64,000 nucleotides of DNA. Source: Methanoregulaceae archaeon. GTDB taxonomy: Archaea > Halobacteriota > Methanomicrobia > Methanomicrobiales > Methanospirillaceae. Numbering within the stretch: the stretch's first letter is position 1; every line of letters begins with the position of its first letter. Location: NCBI GenBank assembly GCA_015660885.1, contig JACTUB010000003.1:1-64000 (forward strand), given 5' to 3'. The translations under genes were made by a program, and so were the position numbers. Of this stretch, positions 17,369-26,628 are shown in pieces. The notes beneath the pieces were generated by a model that was not told the DNA's origin, did not search any database, and saw nothing but the letters and a program-made list of their open reading frames with translations.

Positions 17369-18111
17369 GATTATCAAAAGCGTGGATTATCGCGTCGAAG
17401 GATCTCAGCATTTTCCGGAAAAAAAAGAGTATCTTCTACAGCGTGATCCTCTTTTCCCTCTTCGTGTCCATCGGTCTGCCCCTGCTGATCTACGTTCTTT
17501 CAGGGAGATCCGGCAGCATTTCTCCCGATGCACTGTCAGGACTGCTCACCGTCATAAATGCCTTCGCCTTTTTCTACATCATCGGTGCGGCCAGCCTCCC
17601 AACCGCGATCGCATCCTACAGTATTATAGGCGAAAAACAGGAACAGAGCCTGGAGCCGCTGCTCGCCACCCCCACCACCGACAGCGAGATCCTCCTGGGT
17701 AAGAGCATCGGGGCACTTCTTCCCCCCCTGGTTGCCATCTGGATCGGTGCGGTGATCTTCATGGGCCTGATCGACGCCATCACCTTTGGTCTGCTGGGCT
17801 CTCTCTATTATCTAAACGCGGTCATAGCGGTCATCATGCTGCTGCTGGTGCCCCTGGCAGCTATCACCGCGGTGGAGGTGAGCGTGATCGTCTCGGCCAG
17901 GGTAAACGATGTACGGACCGCACAGCAACTCGGATCCCTGATCGTGATCCCCTTTGCCATCATCTACGTACTCGGCGAGATAAATGCGTTCGCGCTTACG
18001 GTACCGTATCTTCTCATCCTCTCGGCAATTATCCTGGTCGTTGACATAGGGCTTTTCTCTCTCTCTGTGTCCACATTCCGGAGAGACGAGATCCTCACAA
18101 AGTGGAAATGA
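17365..18111 (+). CDS. ABC-2 type transporter permease
   Basis: A 248-residue membrane protein with about six hydrophobic segments. The first follows a basic N-terminus (ASKDLSIFRKKKS), and the cytoplasmic loop GEKQEQSLEPLLATP is the conserved motif of ABC-2 permeases that contacts the ATPase. It overlaps the ATPase gene by four bases, so both are translated together. Substrate unknown. Confidence 0.93.
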   Translation: MRLSKAWIIASKDLSIFRKKKSIFYSVILFSLFVSIGLPLLIYVLSGRSGSISPDALSGLLTVINAFAFFYIIGAASLPTAIASYSIIGEKQEQSLEPLLATPTTDSEILLGKSIGALLPPLVAIWIGAVIFMGLIDAITFGLLGSLYYLNAVIAVIMLLLVPLAAITAVEVSVIVSARVNDVRTAQQLGSLIVIPFAIIYVLGEINAFALTVPYLLILSAIILVVDIGLFSLSVSTFRRDEILTKWK

Positions 18112-18198
18112 AATTGTTCAGAAGGATTATAGAAACAGCCCGGGATTTACCGGACGCAGTAATTAACAAGTGTGAGCGATGGATGGTACAAATTTTTG

Positions 18199-18396
18199 TT
18201 CTCACTACGCATTTCTATCGGCCGTTATCATAAGGAGATGAGATAAAACATTGGGGATAACAATGAACTGCAGATTTACTTCGTTGACACAGAGTATTTC
18301 ACGCGAAATTTTTTCCCGACTGCCCTTTCAACAAGTCACCTCGCAATTCATTCCAGGTTAAAGAACCCCACTCAAACCCGCCTTCACGGAGCCGTG
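18199..18396 (+). repeat. Dispersed repeat R2, modules A and B together
   Basis: Module A (CACTACGCATTTCTATCGGCC, then GTTATCA) is at 18202-18262. Module B (TTTTTCCCGACTGCCCTTTC then CTCAAACCCGCCTTCACGGA) is at 18307-18396. Copies elsewhere contain one module or both, so this seems the most complete version. It fills the gap between the ABC permease and the convergent ferredoxin gene. Confidence 0.7.
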
Positions 18397-18403
18397 CAGC
18401 ATT

Positions 18404-18631
18404 CTAGGACTCCTTGATGGTAATGATCTGCGCCGGACAGAGATCTGCAGCCTCTTTCACACCGGCTTCCAGCTCCGGCGGGACAGCTCCTTCTCCTGGC
18501 TTCCCGGATGCCCGGAATTTTTCATTCACCCGGCTGAATAAATCATCCGGGTTCTCTTCAAAGAATTCCGGACACGTCTCCCAGCAGGTTCTGCAACTCG
18601 TACAGTTCGTACGGTCGATACTGACTTTCAT
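18404..18631 (-). CDS. 4Fe-4S ferredoxin
   Basis: A 75-residue ferredoxin. The cysteines CTSCRTCWETCP at residues 10-21 and DLCPAQI near the C-terminus (residue 66) provide ligands for one [4Fe-4S] cluster, with an extra Cys in the first group. The acidic composition is typical of an electron carrier. It is monocistronic as far as can be seen. Partner enzymes are not indicated by neighbours. Confidence 0.92.
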   Translation of the reverse strand: MKVSIDRTNCTSCRTCWETCPEFFEENPDDLFSRVNEKFRASGKPGEGAVPPELEAGVKEAADLCPAQIITIKES

Positions 18632-18878
18632 GAAAACTCACTGGTTGCGTATTTGTTTTTTATTCTGCGGCGCTAGGCTCCTGTGGATGGAAGTATACTA
18701 TAGAGGATATAGGCTTTTTCCCCCAAAGTCAGATTATGAAGCAAAATTTGAAACATCCATACAGAAATGTGTATTAAAATGTGTATTATAAAAATGGGGG
18801 ATACCTGAATAATCGATATAATCGATAAACTGATTGTAGAATTAACGTTGATTATGATAAGACCCGATTACGCTTCTT

Positions 18879-21530
18879 TCAGACGAACCGGAAGGTGATC
18901 TCAGTACCGCTTTCGGTCTTCACCTCTATTCTGGCTTTCAGCTGGTGTCGGGCTAAAAAGTACACAAGTCTCAGACCAAGGCTTTGTGCTGTCCTGATAT
19001 CGAATCCATGAGGAAGCCCGATCCCGTTATCACTGACGCTCAGGCAGTATTCTTCTCCTTCATGCTCAAGTGAGACCCGGATAGTACAGGGTTCTGATCG
19101 CATTTTCATGCAGTCAAATGAAGACGGGAATGCGTATTTGAAAGAATTCGTGATGAGTTCGGTAACAATCAACCCACAGGGTGTTGCCCGGCTGAGATCG
19201 AGCGTTGCCTCATCTGCTTTCACCTCAGTTTTTATGAGTGCGGATGGGTCATAGCTCAGGGCTATCTGGCGAATGAGAGGGGACAGGTATTCTTTCATAT
19301 CGACCTGCGAATACTTTCCCGTCCGGTATAATGTCTCATGGATGAGTGCCATACTGCGGGCCCGGTTCTGGAGATCTTTTTTGAGTGCATTCCCTGAAGG
19401 TGTTTCCTCATAGGAACCCTTGAGACTGAGCAGCGAGATGAATGCGGTCAGGTTATTTTTCACGCGGTGGTGAATCTCTGAGAGCAGGATCTCCTTCTCT
19501 TTTAATGCTTCACTCAATTCATCACCCTGACGGCTGAACTCCTCAATTGCATTTTTGAGTTCCGCATTCCTCGTTTCCAGTTCTGCTTCAGCTGCTTTTC
19601 GATCGGTGATATCATTTCCCTGGGCAATGGTCGACTGGATAGTTTTGCCGTCAGGTTCAAAAAGGGTCGCGGAGTTCCAAAGGACTATTCTTATCTCACC
19701 GTTGCGATTGAGGATGGGAATTTCAACACCCTTGAGCCGTTCCCCGTTCATGGTCTTTCGGATGCTCTCCATCGATTGGTCAAGATAGTGACGGGGGAAA
19801 AGCACTTCAAGCCGCTGCCCGACGATCGCCCTCGAGGTCCGGCCGGTCAGTTCTTCGAAGGCATGATTAAACCTGGTAATCACGAACTGCGGATCCCAGA
19901 CAATTATCGGAGCGTTGGCGTAATCGATCAGGTTTTCGAGGTACTGGCTTGTTTTTCGCAACTCTTCTTCTGATCTGATGAGGTCTTCATTGGATCGCAG
20001 CAGTTCTTCCTGGGAAGCGATAATCTCTTCGTTGAGGGCATTGAGGTCCTCGTTTTTCCGTTTCAGTGCCTCTTCCCCATTCTTATTCTCGGTGATGTCT
20101 CTGACTACCGACACAGACCCGATGATATTTCCTTTGGCATCTCGTACCGGGGCAGCACTTACCTGCCGGTACTGCAACTCACCATGTCCCGGAGTGCGGA
20201 CTAATTCCTCCTGGTTTTTCACGAGCTCGCCTTTGAGAGCACGCAGCGGAGGAGCTTCCTCAACAGGGCGGGGAGTCCCGTCAGGTCGGTACACTTCCAG
20301 GTTCCTCACAAAATCCTCCACATCTTTCCCGGTAAGCGATGCAATGCTGAATTCCCTGAGAGCCGCCGGGTTTGCAAGGGTAAATTTCTTCTGCGTATCA
20401 GCAAACCAGATTTCGTCATTGATGCTTTGCACCAATGAAAACAAACGGTCTTTTTCTTCCTGGACAACAGCGTATAACCTCCGGGTTTCCTCTTCGGCCC
20501 TGGTAAGTTCATCGATGTTCTGCCGCAGTTCTTCCTCAGAAGCGGTGAGCTCTTCGTTCAGGTTACCCAGGTCATCATTTTTCCGGGCAAGTTCCTCTTG
20601 GGCTTTTTCGAGTGCCCTGCCCATTCCACCGGACACCCGGGCAACAACGAGGGCAGTGGCGAAGACAAAGACGACAAGGATTGATGATAGCAGGACTGCA
20701 TCACGGATGCTGAACCAGGAAGACAATCCGACAAAGATGAGATTTTCCGACAAGATAACTACGGCAACGAGCGGCACGAATACCCGGAGGAGGCGGGCGC
20801 TTGTGGAATTGCCGACAAGATACCTTACCGGGAACGCACCTGGGCCGGCAGCCGCTATTAGTGATGCACCGATGAAGAACGCTGCGAGGGCTGATATAAA
20901 CGCGATAGGAATGAAAACCGTTCCGTAGAGTAATGGATTGCCATATGCATAGCTCAGGACAAACGTAATGCTGACGAGGGAGATCAAAAAACCGACAATG
21001 CTGACTATATCCCTCATTCTTGGTGTGTTTCCTGAATTACCAGTACTCCGTATGATAGCTGCAAGTGAAAGTGCTGCGATGACCACAAGAATGGCAGCCA
21101 CTGGGGAGATCGGAGAGGATGACGGTCCCATGATTGTCATTCCGGCACTGATGAAGAATTTTTCTAGGGGGGAATGATCTCCCATGATACTAAATATAAA
21201 CTCGACGCCTGCAGCAACCGCGATAAGAACGAGGAATACCTGCATGCCCGGACCGGCTATTCGCCCGAAAGGCTTCACCGTGTAATAAGCGAGGACGGAT
21301 CCAAGAATGATCCATATCAATGCAGCACTCAAGGCTATCGTTTTATTACCCGGAATTGCACCTCCAACGAGAACGATAGTGAAACGCGCAGCGAGAATCC
21401 CCGTGATGGAAATTCCTACCGCGAGAAGACCAAAAACGATGGTCAGGCGTTTAAGTAAGAGGTGTTCCGGGACTGGTGGGGAAGTGCCGTCCGGCTTCTT
21501 GTGCTGGAAAACATGAGGATCAGGAACCAA
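18879..21530 (-). CDS. Membrane sensor histidine kinase with two PAS domains (HisKA_2)
   Basis: An 883-residue protein. Residues 25-310 hold about eight membrane segments forming an integral sensor. A long coiled coil rich in Glu and Asn follows (NEELTASEEELRQNIDEL in outline), then a PAS domain (about 365-480), a second coiled coil, a PAS domain (about 535-655) and a HisKA_2 dimerisation region with EIHHRVKNNL near residue 695, where the His is the phosphorylation site. The HATPase domain (TELITNSFKYAF, SVSDNGIGLP) ends the protein. The signal is unknown and no response regulator lies nearby. Confidence 0.93.
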   Translation of the reverse strand: MVPDPHVFQHKKPDGTSPPVPEHLLLKRLTIVFGLLAVGISITGILAARFTIVLVGGAIPGNKTIALSAALIWIILGSVLAYYTVKPFGRIAGPGMQVFLVLIAVAAGVEFIFSIMGDHSPLEKFFISAGMTIMGPSSSPISPVAAILVVIAALSLAAIIRSTGNSGNTPRMRDIVSIVGFLISLVSITFVLSYAYGNPLLYGTVFIPIAFISALAAFFIGASLIAAAGPGAFPVRYLVGNSTSARLLRVFVPLVAVVILSENLIFVGLSSWFSIRDAVLLSSILVVFVFATALVVARVSGGMGRALEKAQEELARKNDDLGNLNEELTASEEELRQNIDELTRAEEETRRLYAVVQEEKDRLFSLVQSINDEIWFADTQKKFTLANPAALREFSIASLTGKDVEDFVRNLEVYRPDGTPRPVEEAPPLRALKGELVKNQEELVRTPGHGELQYRQVSAAPVRDAKGNIIGSVSVVRDITENKNGEEALKRKNEDLNALNEEIIASQEELLRSNEDLIRSEEELRKTSQYLENLIDYANAPIIVWDPQFVITRFNHAFEELTGRTSRAIVGQRLEVLFPRHYLDQSMESIRKTMNGERLKGVEIPILNRNGEIRIVLWNSATLFEPDGKTIQSTIAQGNDITDRKAAEAELETRNAELKNAIEEFSRQGDELSEALKEKEILLSEIHHRVKNNLTAFISLLSLKGSYEETPSGNALKKDLQNRARSMALIHETLYRTGKYSQVDMKEYLSPLIRQIALSYDPSALIKTEVKADEATLDLSRATPCGLIVTELITNSFKYAFPSSFDCMKMRSEPCTIRVSLEHEGEEYCLSVSDNGIGLPHGFDIRTAQSLGLRLVYFLARHQLKARIEVKTESGTEITFRFV

Positions 21531-21676
21531 GAGATCGACCTTCCCGAAATATCACCGTAGAGGGATATCAATAGTGAGAAATGCGTGATAGTTGATTATT
21601 AAATATTGGATACATTAGCAATGATTATTTGGACGCAACACTTCGTTTCTCAAGATGGAGAGAATAGGACATTATC

Positions 21677-21805
21677 AGTCCTCACTATGCATTGCTATGG
21701 GCCGTTATCAGAGAGGCATAAGATAACACATGGGGCAATCGTAAAGTCCATTATTTCAAAGTCGAGGGAAATCGAAATTTTTTCCTGGCTGCTTTTTCAC
21801 CTGAT
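21677..21805 (+). repeat. Dispersed repeat R2, copy with module A and partial module B
   Basis: Module A (CACTATGCATTGCTATGGGC, then CGTTATCAGAGAGG) lies at 21683-21735. A partial module B (AAATTTTTTCCTGGCTGCTT) lies at 21775-21795, after which the match fades. It lies upstream of the sensor kinase, in an 850-base gap that otherwise holds repeat R1. No gene is visible between 21531 and 22377. Confidence 0.65.
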
Positions 21806-22052
21806 CCATTCTAAGTAAACAAATTGTTTACTTATAGGGAAAAATGCAATTTACATGAATGAGAATTTATTTAAAATCGGATTATACTCTCCGTAAAAAA
21901 AGTATAGTTACATGATATTTGAAGGAAGCCATGGGGGAGAATAGCAGGTGAGGTGCCCAGGTAATAATTCTCATACTGCGTTTACATCGATCATCAACAG
22001 GAATCCAGAATTTTTCCAGCCTCATTTTCCGAAAAACGATCAGAATTTGCCC

Positions 22053-22374
22053 CTCCGTCGTAGATCTATTCTCCGTCGATAATTCCCGCCCATTACTCTT
22101 CCCGTTTGCCAATCCAACTCCATAAAATTTTTATTCAGCACCTCCGTAAAAGCCACTTATCTGTAGTCAAAGAGCATATCCGGACCATGGCTCGCCATTT
22201 GGTGCCGATCCTTCCGGAACTCAAGAATTTCACCCAGCTTTGGGGGTACTATAAAATCGTCTGTTCGCCAAAATAAGCCCGTTTCAGGGACTTTGCTAAA
22301 CGGAGCATGTAAAAGGCTCCTCTCCGCATATCAGACATCAATCGGAGCCAGTAAAGGGCCCGGATTGACATCAG
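22053..22374 (+). repeat. Dispersed repeat R1, copy 2 (about 320 bp)
   Basis: Aligns with 12483-12800 in the same orientation over essentially its whole length. Conserved blocks include CTCCGTCGTAGATCTA, ATTTTTATTCAGCACC, GCTTTGGGGGTACTATAAAA and CGTTTCAGGGACTTTGC-like GTTTCAGGGACTTTGC. Copy 2 ends four bases before the stop of the AHSA1 gene, and copy 1 ends 70 bases before the stop of a minus-strand gene as well. The CTATAAAAT core at 22249-22257 could be a promoter. Confidence 0.75.
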
Positions 22375-22377
22375 CTA

Positions 22378-23085
22378 TTATTGGTTCTTATACACGTTTA
22401 CTGCCAGGATGCCGGCATACTTGTCCAGGGACTCATTCCACCCGGCCCTCGTTGCATCGCTTACGTCGCCGGAGGGAAGTCCGGTGTGCCGCAGGGTTAG
22501 CTTTGTCCTGGTTGCCTGGACATCGAAGGTGACGGTAACGAGCAGCTCTGCGGGAAAGTCGCTGCTCATGCCATAGTACGTTGCCGGGACCACGTTGCCC
22601 TTTTCATCGGCAAAACTGTCCGTGCAGACGATCCGTTCCGGCCGGGCAACCTCCCGGTACACACCGGTACTCCAGATGTCGCGACCTTCCGGGGATCGCA
22701 TACAATAGAGGTACTTTCCGCCAACCCGGAGGTCGATTGTGGCGGAAGGTGATGTGTAGTTTTTCGGCCCCCACCATTCCTTTACGAGCTCGGGTTCGGT
22801 CCACACCCGCCAGGCAAGCTCCCGTGGTGCATCGAAGAAGCGGGTGATGACAATCTCGTCCTCGCAGGTCTTCGTTGCGAAACTGCACCCGCTTACCAGC
22901 GATTCAATTTTGTGGCTGGCCGTGTTCACCTGGTAGATCCGTGGATTATTCAGGAGATCAAATGCATTGATCCTCTGGTCAACGAGATCTTCATACGAGA
23001 AGAAATCACTGAGATCGGTTCCTTGATCGGTCCAGAACACCTGGATCCCGTCCTGGTATTTTTTACTGCCGGTAATTTGCCGCAT
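22378..23085 (-). CDS. SRPBCC (AHSA1-type) protein with N-terminal extension
   Basis: A 235-residue protein. Residues 75-230 form an AHSA1-type START-like domain: ITRFFDAPRELAWRVWTEPELVKEWWGP is the standard opening in outline (APRELAWRVWTEP), and GWNESLDKYAGIL is the usual end. The first 70 residues do not belong to this domain and look like a small alpha/beta extension. The domain offers a hydrophobic cavity for a ligand; substrate and role are unknown. It is a single gene on its strand, with repeat R1 abutting the stop codon. Confidence 0.88.
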   Translation of the reverse strand: MRQITGSKKYQDGIQVFWTDQGTDLSDFFSYEDLVDQRINAFDLLNNPRIYQVNTASHKIESLVSGCSFATKTCEDEIVITRFFDAPRELAWRVWTEPELVKEWWGPKNYTSPSATIDLRVGGKYLYCMRSPEGRDIWSTGVYREVARPERIVCTDSFADEKGNVVPATYYGMSSDFPAELLVTVTFDVQATRTKLTLRHTGLPSGDVSDATRAGWNESLDKYAGILAVNVYKNQ

Positions 23086-23174
23086 GATATTCCTCTGTTC
23101 TGTCTGGGCTTATCCGGGAAATTTTATAAAATCTTTCTTTCGAATCAGATTTTGTAACAGATTTTGAGACTACC

Positions 23175-23222
23175 CGGTGTTGGTTCCCGGACTGCCATGC
23201 ATTCATGGATGATATGGGGTGA
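23175..23222 (+). pseudogene. Remnant of a small zinc-ribbon-like gene
   Basis: The frame reads RCWFPDCHAFMDDMG and stops. This matches the C-terminus of the intact small protein at 27599-27778 (GWWCPDCHTFMDDLR), but the first Cys of the CPDC pair is Phe and no start or upstream Cys knuckle is visible. It is probably a decayed copy. The rest of the gap from 23086 to 23562 shows no gene. Confidence 0.5.
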
Positions 23223-23562
23223 GAAGATACAGGAGGCCTGTCGTACCAATGTCGATCTGGTGATTGAGGATTATCAGATGATGCCATGAAACATGTATGA
23301 CCGGCCTTCGAACCTCTTCTACCGGGATAGGGAGATCCGGCCGATGCATCTTTTGTCCTTTTGTTATCTTCCCGGGGTATCTCTCATTTCGCAAAACGTT
23401 TTTCCTGGAAGTATCTGAAGCTCTGGAATCCCCCGACCTCTCATGTGCACACACCCCTCAGGGAATGACGGGCCACAGGTCAATAAAACCACGAGCGATG
23501 CATTTGATAGTTCCTGAAGAAAATACTGTTTACCAATCAACGGCTGAAATGTAGTACGGAGA

Positions 23563-24081
23563 ATGCACAACCCTATGAAAAACATCGTCATTATCGGCAT
23601 GCCCGGCGCAGGGAAGAGTACCCTGGGGGTAATCCTTGCAAAAACCCTGGGACGGAATTTTACCGATACTGACATCGTGGCACAGGAAACGAGCGGAAGG
23701 CTCCTGCAGGAAATTATTGATGAGGAAGGGATTGGTGCTTTCCTGGAAACCGAGGAAAAAACGATACTCTCGCTTCACGGTCACGGTGCAGTTATTGCCA
23801 CCGGGGGCAGCGTTGTGTTCAGCGAGAAAGCAATGGAACACCTCAAAAAGGATGGTGTTGTTATTTACCTGAAGATCTCCTTTGAGGAAATGGTCCGGAG
23901 ACTCAATGATATCACGACACGGGGAATTGTCCTGGTTGCAGGCCAGAGCCTTCGTGAAATGTACAACCAGAGGGTCCCGTTGTATGAAAAGTATGCCGAT
24001 ATAACGATCGATTGTTCGGACGGCGATTTTGAGAAGTGTATCGGAAACGTCATTGACGAACTCCATAAATTCCCGGTATAG
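23563..24081 (+). CDS. Shikimate kinase-like P-loop kinase (bacterial AroK type)
   Basis: A 172-residue protein with the AroK fold signs: GMPGAGKST (Walker A), DTD at the adenine side of the substrate site, IATGGSVV (the GGG-like loop) and a C-terminal REMYNQRVPLYEKYAD (lid and adenine-binding region). Shikimate kinase phosphorylates shikimate in aromatic amino-acid synthesis; most archaea use an unrelated GHMP-type kinase, so this could be a transferred enzyme or act on another substrate. The ATG at 23575 (MKNIVIIG) fits the family start better than 23563. It stands alone between unrelated genes. Confidence 0.82.
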   Translation: MHNPMKNIVIIGMPGAGKSTLGVILAKTLGRNFTDTDIVAQETSGRLLQEIIDEEGIGAFLETEEKTILSLHGHGAVIATGGSVVFSEKAMEHLKKDGVVIYLKISFEEMVRRLNDITTRGIVLVAGQSLREMYNQRVPLYEKYADITIDCSDGDFEKCIGNVIDELHKFPV

Positions 24082-24259
24082 TGGGAATGCCGGCCTTGTG
24101 CCCTACCCACATCACCGACGCCACCGCGGAGTTTATTATGAGAGCCGGTCACGCCGGGATTTTTTGATGCTGCAATCCGGCCTTGAGTGCAGGACCTTTA
24201 TGTCAAAATGTGAAATTCGGGAATACTTATAAAAGCACACGCGGGGATGGTGAGACTGT

Positions 24260-24904
24260 ATGGCACAACCTCTTGATGCAATACGGGTGTTTCACAATGC
24301 GTTCAGGAATGATCTCGGGCGTATCGATGCTGCTGCACTGAACGCGGCTCAGGGAAAGAAAGGTCTCGATCCCACCATAGAACGATTCCGGTTCTTCAAC
24401 GAAGTCCTGGTCTGGCATGCCCAGGGAGAAGAGGCAGCAATATTTCCCGTCCTCGAGACGGTTGCCCCCCTGGTTGCTGAGGCGTACGTGAAAGATCACC
24501 GTGGCCTGGATGAGGCATTCGAAGAACTGAACCGTTCGTATGCTGCCCGTGACCCCCTGAAAACCGCCCGGGCTACAGCTGCATTCCGTTTTCATATGAA
24601 TATCCACCTGTTCAAGGAAGATACCCACCTCTACCGGATCTTCCGGGAACGGATCTCCCTGCCCGAACAGGGTAAGGCGACCGGTATCATGGCCAGCAAG
24701 ATTCCGAAGGAACGGTTCGCGGAACTGGTGGGATGGTTGTACCCCTTAATCGGGCCTGCCGATCGGGAGGACATGACCCGGATCTGGCAGATGGTACTGC
24801 CTGCTCCTGCTTTCGCCGGCGTAAAGGAACTCATCAGGAAGTCGATCGGCAGTGACTGGGCAGAACTTGTCCGCCGCATCCCGACACTCGAAGGGAACGT
24901 GTAA
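24260..24904 (+). CDS. Hemerythrin HHE domain protein
   Basis: A 214-residue protein with the hemerythrin di-iron ligand set: FHNAFRND near residue 12, WHAQGEE near residue 53, KDHRGLD near residue 79, and FHMNIHLFKEDTHLY near residues 113-127. Such domains bind O2, NO or iron in methanogens and may protect anaerobic enzymes. The last 80 residues form a second segment of unknown function with several Trp residues. It is transcribed alone, convergent with the Mrr-like nuclease gene. Confidence 0.9.
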   Translation: MAQPLDAIRVFHNAFRNDLGRIDAAALNAAQGKKGLDPTIERFRFFNEVLVWHAQGEEAAIFPVLETVAPLVAEAYVKDHRGLDEAFEELNRSYAARDPLKTARATAAFRFHMNIHLFKEDTHLYRIFRERISLPEQGKATGIMASKIPKERFAELVGWLYPLIGPADREDMTRIWQMVLPAPAFAGVKELIRKSIGSDWAELVRRIPTLEGNV

Positions 24905-24987
24905 GTATGCCTCAGGTAAGGTGTCCGGCATCTGCTCAGGATTTTTTCTGCAGCATATGATTCTCCCGATTGCAGTTCTCATAGTTC

Positions 24988-25671
24988 TCATTCGTATGGC
25001 CCTGAAAAATCAAATGACTGGGTTGGCACATCATCAGGTAAAGGCATGTCATCTTCATAATCTTCATAATTCCAGAAAGGGTTTCTTCCTGCGTCCTTAT
25101 CCAATTCGTGTATGAAGGAGTTGAGTTTCTGGACAGGCACCAGGGGAACTCCTTCATAAACCAGTATCTCCTCTTCTATGAGGGTGACGAGGAGGGGGAT
25201 CGCATCCTCATGGGTGATAGTATTATAAAACGTGGTTCTTTCATTATGTTGTTCAACAGCCTTTTTTAATGCTGATAACCGGTAGTAATTGCCTGCCCAT
25301 TTCTTGCATTCTACCAGAAATGTCTGGTCGCTCTTCCTGGCGATAACGTCATACTGCCTTCGTTTTTTGTTCCATGTTTTTACCGTGTTTACCGTAACCC
25401 TGAAATCATTTTTTTCAAAGATGAACGCCGCCAGCCTTTCAAAATTCTGCCAGATAATTTCTTCTGATACTATCTCTAGATCTTCGATGCTTCCGATATC
25501 TTCGAAATTCATACCGTGCGTAATTTTTAATGTATTGATCGTTTGCAGTATCAATCCGGCAACCCCCTCCGATCTTTCCGTTATGTCGATCACACCTTCC
25601 CGGTGCAGAAAAGCGCCCTGCTCATCCGGTAAGATTCTCCGTGTGGCCCACTCGCCGGTCACTATGCACAT
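24988..25671 (-). CDS. Mrr-like restriction endonuclease-fold protein
   Basis: A 227-residue protein with a PD-(D/E)XK domain near residues 85-150: AFIFEKNDF, then QYDVIARK with the catalytic Asp, then FLVECKKWAG with Glu and Lys of the ExK motif. This is the layout of Mrr-type endonucleases, which cut modified DNA, and of related Holliday-junction-type nucleases. The N-terminal 80 residues are of unknown fold. It is divergent from the TPR gene and has no methyltransferase beside it, so a type IV-like or repair role is possible. Confidence 0.82.
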   Translation of the reverse strand: MCIVTGEWATRRILPDEQGAFLHREGVIDITERSEGVAGLILQTINTLKITHGMNFEDIGSIEDLEIVSEEIIWQNFERLAAFIFEKNDFRVTVNTVKTWNKKRRQYDVIARKSDQTFLVECKKWAGNYYRLSALKKAVEQHNERTTFYNTITHEDAIPLLVTLIEEEILVYEGVPLVPVQKLNSFIHELDKDAGRNPFWNYEDYEDDMPLPDDVPTQSFDFSGPYE

Positions 25672-25842
25672 TTGTATGCAAGTCCAGATAATGCGGGGGC
25701 AGGACAGGGCGAAAGTGAGGGAGCAGACCGGTTTGTTGAAATTGAATTATCGTAGATCAGACATAGTGTGCCAGAAGTCTTTGTAACCGGACAGGAATGC
25801 GGGAAAATATTTGAAGCACATCAGCCATACGAGCATACTGAT

Positions 25843-26442
25843 ATGAATGAACTCCTGGAGAACGCCGATCATTTCATGAAAATCGGACGATATGACGAGG
25901 CAATTGCCCTGTATACCGAATACCTTGAATCCGACAGGGACAACACGACCGCTCTCGGGAATATAGGAAAGGCGTATTATGCTCTCGGGAAGCATGAAGA
26001 TGCGATTCTCTGGTATGACAAGGCCCTTGCCAAAGACCCGAAACTCGCTTCTGCCTGGTTCGAAAAAGGATATACCCTGCGTAAAATGCAGCGGTATGAG
26101 GCCGCGGTCACCTGTTTTGACCAGGCTCTCGCCCTGGACCCTGACTTTGTCTTTGCACTTGCCAACAAAGGATATGCGTTGAACGAGCTGGGAAGATTCA
26201 GTGAAGCTATTGACTGTTTTGACAGTATTTTAAAAATCAGTCCGGACAACCTTCGTGTTATGACCGCAAAGGGCATCGCACTGCGGGGACAGGGGAACAA
26301 TACCGAAGCTCTTGCGTATTTTGATACAGTGCTTGCGCTCAATCCTTTGAATTCTTTCGTCTGGAAGAACAGGGCTGTTGCACTCCGGAACCTTGGGCGG
26401 ATCGATGAAGCCGAGGAATCTGAAAGGTATGTCCCCCAATAA
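25843..26442 (+). CDS. TPR repeat protein
   Basis: A protein of 199 residues made of about six tetratricopeptide repeats, each 34 residues, for example AYYALGKHEDAILWYDKALAKDP and GYALNELGRFSEAIDCFDSIL in outline. The frame is open from a GTG at 25768, but the ATG at 25843 (MNELLEN) begins exactly at the first repeat and is preferred. TPR proteins serve as scaffolds for protein interactions; partners are not known. It is divergent from the Mrr-like nuclease. Confidence 0.9.
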   Translation: MNELLENADHFMKIGRYDEAIALYTEYLESDRDNTTALGNIGKAYYALGKHEDAILWYDKALAKDPKLASAWFEKGYTLRKMQRYEAAVTCFDQALALDPDFVFALANKGYALNELGRFSEAIDCFDSILKISPDNLRVMTAKGIALRGQGNNTEALAYFDTVLALNPLNSFVWKNRAVALRNLGRIDEAEESERYVPQ

Positions 26443-26628
26443 CCCCGGGGAATCATCTCATTACATTATTGACCGATCGATAATGAGGGTTCATACCGCT
26501 TCATCTCTGATCCAAATCCCATGTAATCCGCGATACGCCCACGTTTATACATCAATTCCTTTCCTGTCTCAGAGGACGAATAATAATCCCTGAAACAAAA
26601 AAGGGTTTTTTCGTCCCGGCGAGGGGGC

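Noticed and set aside
16448..18111. ABC transporter as part of a defence or lantibiotic cluster
   Set aside because: No peptide precursor, modification enzyme or immunity gene lies next to it. It is an ordinary two-gene exporter.
19978..20928. Long plus-strand ORF of 316 codons opposite the sensor kinase
   Set aside because: It is Ser- and Arg-rich and lies fully antisense to a clear histidine kinase gene, so it is a shadow of that gene's codon pattern.
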